In this document: positions 6,207-6,207 of the stretch, piece after piece
Numbering within the stretch: the stretch's first letter is position 1
Layout of the letters: every line of letters starts with the position of its first letter
Origin: Clostridium sp. CAG:632
GTDB lineage: Bacteria > Bacillota > Clostridia > Lachnospirales > Lachnospiraceae
Direction: 5' to 3'
Length of the DNA stretch: 6,207 bases
Assembly (NCBI GenBank): GCA_000431515.1
Contig: HF991359.1
Location: 9,761 to 15,967, forward strand
Notes under the pieces: generated by a model
Databases searched by the model: none
What the model was told of the DNA's origin: nothing
The model's input: the letters and a program-made list of their open reading frames with translations, nothing else
Position numbers and translations under genes: made by a program

Positions 6207-6207
6207 G

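Noticed and set aside
1..6207. Search for mobile elements, CRISPR, tRNA or rRNA genes, or a new defence system
   Set aside because: No transposase or integrase motifs, repeat-spacer pattern or RNA gene signatures were seen. The genes are familiar core functions with tight spacing. Although CPBP proteins can act in bacteriocin immunity, no bacteriocin gene is present.

Overview
The window looks like ordinary chromosomal housekeeping DNA from a low-to-moderate GC Firmicute, most likely a Clostridia member of the Lachnospiraceae type. This rests on strong GGAGG ribosome binding sites, a SigA-type TTGACT-17-TATAAT promoter, and an FtsH protease domain with features I associate with that group (a PRTMGALGYVMQ stretch and a YLDGR motif near the C-terminus). 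The family assignment is inferred from protein flavour and was not searched.

Layout. Positions 2-2052 hold three plus-strand genes with gaps of only 17 and 21 bases, probably one transcription unit: the 3' end of a CvfB-like S1-domain RNA-binding protein (cut by the window edge), ridA (enamine/imine deaminase) and an eight-or-so-pass CPBP-family (CAAX/Abi-type) membrane protease. A perfect 14-bp hairpin with an A-run before it and a T-run after it (2100-2135) separates this unit from pyrG (CTP synthase), which runs toward it on the minus strand (2160-3773). pyrG and ftsH are divergent and share a 268-base intergenic region. This region holds a near-consensus promoter for pyrG, a plausible weaker promoter for ftsH and a short leader hairpin before pyrG. 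ftsH (4042-6057) encodes a complete membrane-bound AAA+ zinc protease and ends at a very strong 21-bp bidirectional hairpin (6082-6129). Beyond it, the last 14 codons of an unrecognised minus-strand gene enter from the right edge (stop at 6162-6164).

How the genes relate. They do not form one pathway. RidA clears reactive enamine intermediates of amino acid metabolism, PyrG makes CTP, FtsH performs membrane and regulatory proteolysis, the CPBP protein is a probable intramembrane protease, and CvfB is a probable RNA-binding regulator. Both convergent gene pairs are separated by symmetrical terminators that can serve either strand. I found no mobile element, tRNA or rRNA gene, CRISPR array or phage signature, and no evidence of a new biological system. 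The findings are modest: an unlisted partial gene, local sequence variants in FtsH, start-site choices, and the structure of the pyrG-ftsH regulatory region.
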